NCBI RefSeq assembly: GCF_022179465.1
Contig: NZ_BPQV01000003.1
Coordinates: 310,001-374,000, forward strand
Direction: 5' to 3'
DNA length: 64,000 nucleotides
From: Methylobacterium organophilum
GTDB taxonomy: Bacteria; Pseudomonadota; Alphaproteobacteria; Rhizobiales; Beijerinckiaceae
A model generated the notes under the pieces. It was not told the origin of the DNA. It saw nothing but the letters and a program-made list of their open reading frames with translations, and made no database searches. Each line of letters begins with the position of its first letter. Position 1 is the stretch's first letter. Positions 61,418 through 64,000 of this stretch are shown piece by piece. A program made the translations under genes and the position numbers.

Positions 61418-63876
61418 CGCCGACCTCCTTCGATGGCGAGCCCGTTCGTCCCGGGCAGGCTGCCGACGCTCGTGATCGCCCCCAGGAACAGTCCGGGCTG
61501 GCCCCAGAGGGAATTGAGGAAGATCGCGGTGACGCTCACCGCCATGGCGACCATGGCCCAGATCGGGTTGATGAGGCCGGTCGCGGCGATCGGGATGCCG
61601 AGGCCGTTGAAGGCGAAGGCGAGCCAGACGTTCTGGAGCATCTTGGCGTAGCTGCGCCGGCTGATGCGGCGGGCGAGCGGCAGCGCGGCCAGGCGGTTCG
61701 ACAGGATGATGATGTCGGCGGCCTCGATGGCGATGTCGGTGCCCCCGCCCATGGCGATGCCGACATCGGCCTGCATCAGGGCGGGCGCGTCGTTGATGCC
61801 GTCGCCGACCATCGCGACCTTGGCCGTCGCCTGGAGGCGCCGCACGGTCTCCGCCTTGCCGTCGGGCATCACCCCCGCGTGGACCTCGTCGATGCCCGCC
61901 TCGGCGGCAATCCGGCGGGCGGCCCGCTCGTTGTCACCGGTGAGCAGGACCGTCCTCACGCCCTCAGCCCGCAAGGCCGCGACCGCCTGCGCCGCGTCGG
62001 ACCGCAGGCTGTCGTCGAGCGCGAGCAGACCCAGCAGGCGATGGTCCCGGCTGACCACGATGACGGTGCGCCCGGCCCCCTCCAGGGTCAGGATGCGCGC
62101 TGAAGCGGGCGCGAGATCGATGCCGTGGCCGGCGAGGAAGGCCGGGCTGCCGACCAGGACGTTGCCCGCCTCGGTCTGGGCGACGATGCCCTTGCCCGGG
62201 ACGGCCTCGAACGAGGTCACGTCCGGGGGCACGGCGCCGCGAGCGAACGCGGCCTTGACCACCGCCTGCGCGAGCGGGTGCTCGGACGAGGCCTCGGCCG
62301 CGGCGGCAACGGCGACGAGATCGGCCTCGCTCCCGGAGAACGCCTCGACCTCGCGGACCGCGGGCCGGCCCTCGGTGAGGGTCCCGGTCTTATCGAAGAC
62401 GACGGTGTCAACGAGGCGATAGCCCTGGAAGGCCTCGCCGGTCCGCATCAGGATGCCGTGCTCGGCGGCTTCGCCGGACCCCCGCACGATGGAGAGCGGT
62501 GCCGAGATCCCGACGGCGCAGGGATAGCCCATGACCAGGACGCTCAAGCCCGCGAACACGGCCCGCTCGATGTCGGGTTCGCCGCCCGCCAACCACGAAC
62601 CGGCGAGCCAGCCGACGAAGGCCAGCGCGGCCACCGCGAGCACGGTCGGGGTGTAGACCTGCAGGACGCGGTCGACGAGGTGGAGCAGGCCAGGCTTGAG
62701 GGCGCGGGCGTCCTCGACCTCGCGCACCACCTTCTGCAGGAAGCTGCCGGCCCCCACCGCGGTTACCCGCACCAGCAGGGTGCCGGTGCCGTTGATCGAG
62801 CCGCCGATGACGGCGTCGCCCTCCGCGCGCTCGACCGGGATCGGCTCGCCGGTGACGAGGGCCTGGTCGACGGCGGAGCGGCCGCCCGCGACCGTGCCGT
62901 CGACGGGCACGCGCTCCCCGGGGCGGATGCGGACGAGGTCGCCGACTGCGACCGCGTCCAGCGGCACATCCCGCTCCTGGCCGTCCCGGACCACGCGGGC
63001 GGTCTCCGGCTGGAGGTCGAGGAGCCGCTTCACGGCCTGGGAGCTGCGCGTCTTGACGATGAGGGACAGCCACTCGGAGAAGATGTGGTAGGTCGCGACC
63101 ATGACCGAGACGGCGAAGAACGGGGCCGTCGGGTAGTCCGGCCGGTCGAGAACCAGCCCGATGACGCCGCCGAGCATGCCCGCGAAGGCGCCGATTTCCA
63201 GCAGCACGTGCTGGTTCAGGATGCCGCGGCGGAGGGCCTGGACGGCCATGTGCAGGATGTGGCGCCCAACCCCGAAGACGAGCACGACCGCGAGCGCGGC
63301 GACGAGCCAGGGAGCGGAGGCCGTTAGGTAGCCCTGGAGGTTCAGGTAGAGCAGGCCGAGTGCCAGGACTGCGAGACCGGTGGTGCTGGCGGCCGCGGCG
63401 AGGAGGCTGGTCTTCCGCAGGACGAGGAAGACCATCGCGCCGAGGCTGAGGCAGACCAGGGCGGGTAGGAAGCCGATCCAGCCGAGGGTGGGATCCGCGA
63501 TGATGGGAATGGAGGCGACGCTCAGGGCGACCGCCACGACGAAGCGGCGGCTCTCGCGCACGAGATCGCGCTCCTCCTCCTCGTAGGGCCGGACCTTGCG
63601 CGGGTCGGAGATGGTGTAGCCGATGTCGCGCAGGATCCCCAGCAGCGCCGCCGGCCGCGCGACCGCCGGGTCGTACTCGACGAGGGCCTGCTCGTGGGTC
63701 AGGCTGACCGCCACCTTGTCGACGCCGGGCTGGCTGCCCAGAGCCTTCTCGATGGTTCCGGTGCAGAGCGAGCAGTGCAGGCCGCCGATCCGGGCACGGA
63801 TGCGCGCCCGGTCGGGCCGGCTCGCCGGCTCCTCGCTCCACAGGGAAAAGTCGGTGTCGAGGGTTGCTGCGGCCAT
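61414..63876 (-). CDS. P1B-type ATPase with YPC membrane motif and N-terminal HMA domain
   Basis: 820 residues. HMA domain with 'IGGLHCSLCTGTIEKALGSQ' at about residues 30-50. Eight membrane helices, with actuator 'LVTGEPIPVERAEG', metal helix 'VLVMGYPCAVGISAPLSIV', phosphorylation 'VFDKTGTLTEGRP', 'SSEHPLAQAV' and 'MVGDGINDAPALM'. The first Cys of CPC is Tyr. The last helices 'FAFNGLGIPIAATGLINP' and 'MAVSVTAIFLNSL' lack the full Cu+ signature. Substrate is therefore open. Overlaps the next gene by 4 bp; an HMA gene ends 33 bp upstream. Confidence 0.9.
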   Translation of the reverse strand: MAAATLDTDFSLWSEEPASRPDRARIRARIGGLHCSLCTGTIEKALGSQPGVDKVAVSLTHEQALVEYDPAVARPAALLGILRDIGYTISDPRKVRPYEEEERDLVRESRRFVVAVALSVASIPIIADPTLGWIGFLPALVCLSLGAMVFLVLRKTSLLAAAASTTGLAVLALGLLYLNLQGYLTASAPWLVAALAVVLVFGVGRHILHMAVQALRRGILNQHVLLEIGAFAGMLGGVIGLVLDRPDYPTAPFFAVSVMVATYHIFSEWLSLIVKTRSSQAVKRLLDLQPETARVVRDGQERDVPLDAVAVGDLVRIRPGERVPVDGTVAGGRSAVDQALVTGEPIPVERAEGDAVIGGSINGTGTLLVRVTAVGAGSFLQKVVREVEDARALKPGLLHLVDRVLQVYTPTVLAVAALAFVGWLAGSWLAGGEPDIERAVFAGLSVLVMGYPCAVGISAPLSIVRGSGEAAEHGILMRTGEAFQGYRLVDTVVFDKTGTLTEGRPAVREVEAFSGSEADLVAVAAAAEASSEHPLAQAVVKAAFARGAVPPDVTSFEAVPGKGIVAQTEAGNVLVGSPAFLAGHGIDLAPASARILTLEGAGRTVIVVSRDHRLLGLLALDDSLRSDAAQAVAALRAEGVRTVLLTGDNERAARRIAAEAGIDEVHAGVMPDGKAETVRRLQATAKVAMVGDGINDAPALMQADVGIAMGGGTDIAIEAADIIILSNRLAALPLARRISRRSYAKMLQNVWLAFAFNGLGIPIAATGLINPIWAMVAMAVSVTAIFLNSLWGQPGLFLGAITSVGSLPGTNGLAIEGGRR

Positions 63877-63909
63877 CGGTCCGTCTCCAGGAATGTCCAG
63901 CCGGCCGGA

Positions 63910-64000
63910 TCAGGCCGAAGTACGGGCCACGACCTGGAAGCCGCGCTTCTCGATCAGCTCGACGAGGCGGTCCTCGCTGGTGGTCGCCGGGTCGTAGAGG
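63910..64000 (-). CDS. HMA-domain protein, C-terminal part (cut by window end)
   Basis: The visible last 29 residues 'LYDPATTSEDRLVELIEKRG' and 'FQVVARTSA' match the end of an HMA domain ('YDP' followed by the second helix and last strand). The Cys pair lies outside the window. It precedes the P1B ATPase and is probably the chaperone of the module. Confidence 0.65.
   Translation of the reverse strand, partial: LYDPATTSEDRLVELIEKRGFQVVARTSA

Overview
The window is very GC-rich DNA with alphaproteobacterial character, most like Methylobacterium or Methylorubrum. The clues are a DUF6894 protein, an Xre regulator of the 'LCQAARALLGLSQ' type, a TPR-methyltransferase, and strong G/C codon bias. 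It reads as accessory DNA (megaplasmid or genomic island): transposition genes, toxin and plasmid-type genes, heavy-metal and thiol-redox loci, an insertion sequence inside a gene, and several relics. No rRNA, tRNA or CRISPR array was recognised. This taxonomic guess rests on protein resemblance only.

Layout. 1-805: end of a RES-domain toxin and a small Cys/His protein. 1290-8851: a Tn7-like transposition operon on the minus strand with tnsA, tnsB, tnsC and tniQ. It also carries a second integrase copy that has lost its DDE residues, and a free-standing copy of the TnsB N-terminal domain. 9118-15207: poorly characterised genes, including a ParA-like protein without a P-loop and an ABC transmembrane domain without its ATPase. 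15575-29061: small exported proteins, a YkgJ-type protein, a Ca2+/H+ or Na+ antiporter, a TPR-methyltransferase, MgtC, a TolC-type porin, a Crp/Fnr regulator and lipoproteins. 29126-34417: an HME-type RND metal efflux pair behind a small Cys-rich exported protein. 34728-39284: an Xre repressor divergent from a second ParA-like protein, then a tandem pair of metallophosphoesterases, the second with broken metal ligands.

39448-47419 is one minus-strand locus: ScsC-like and DsbA-like oxidoreductases, a CSC-motif P1B ATPase, TlpA, an anchored OB-like protein, a MacB/LolD-type ABC transporter, CcdA and an ArsR regulator. Similar dyads precede arsR and the first gene of the locus, so it looks like one metal-sensed envelope redox and transport system. 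47755-50899: a mog/moaB gene split by a 2.6 kb IS21-family element with matching terminal repeats and a 7 bp target duplication. 50900-56076: a mercury locus (merA, merP, merT, merR, a merB-like relic) whose minus-strand genes also include a virginiamycin-lyase-like propeller and a hisI-like gene. Two MerR-class promoters with 19 bp spacers drive it. 56809-64000: a flavin disulfide reductase, then a tightly overlapping set of HMA proteins, a YPC-motif P1B ATPase, a CcdA-like membrane protein and an MFS transporter.

The strongest candidates for undescribed biology are the Tn7-like operon with a dead, split integrase duplicate; the two-locus ParA-like family with a shared 17 bp promoter dyad; the ArsR-linked thiol/metal operon; and the HMA/YPC-ATPase/CcdA module at the right edge.
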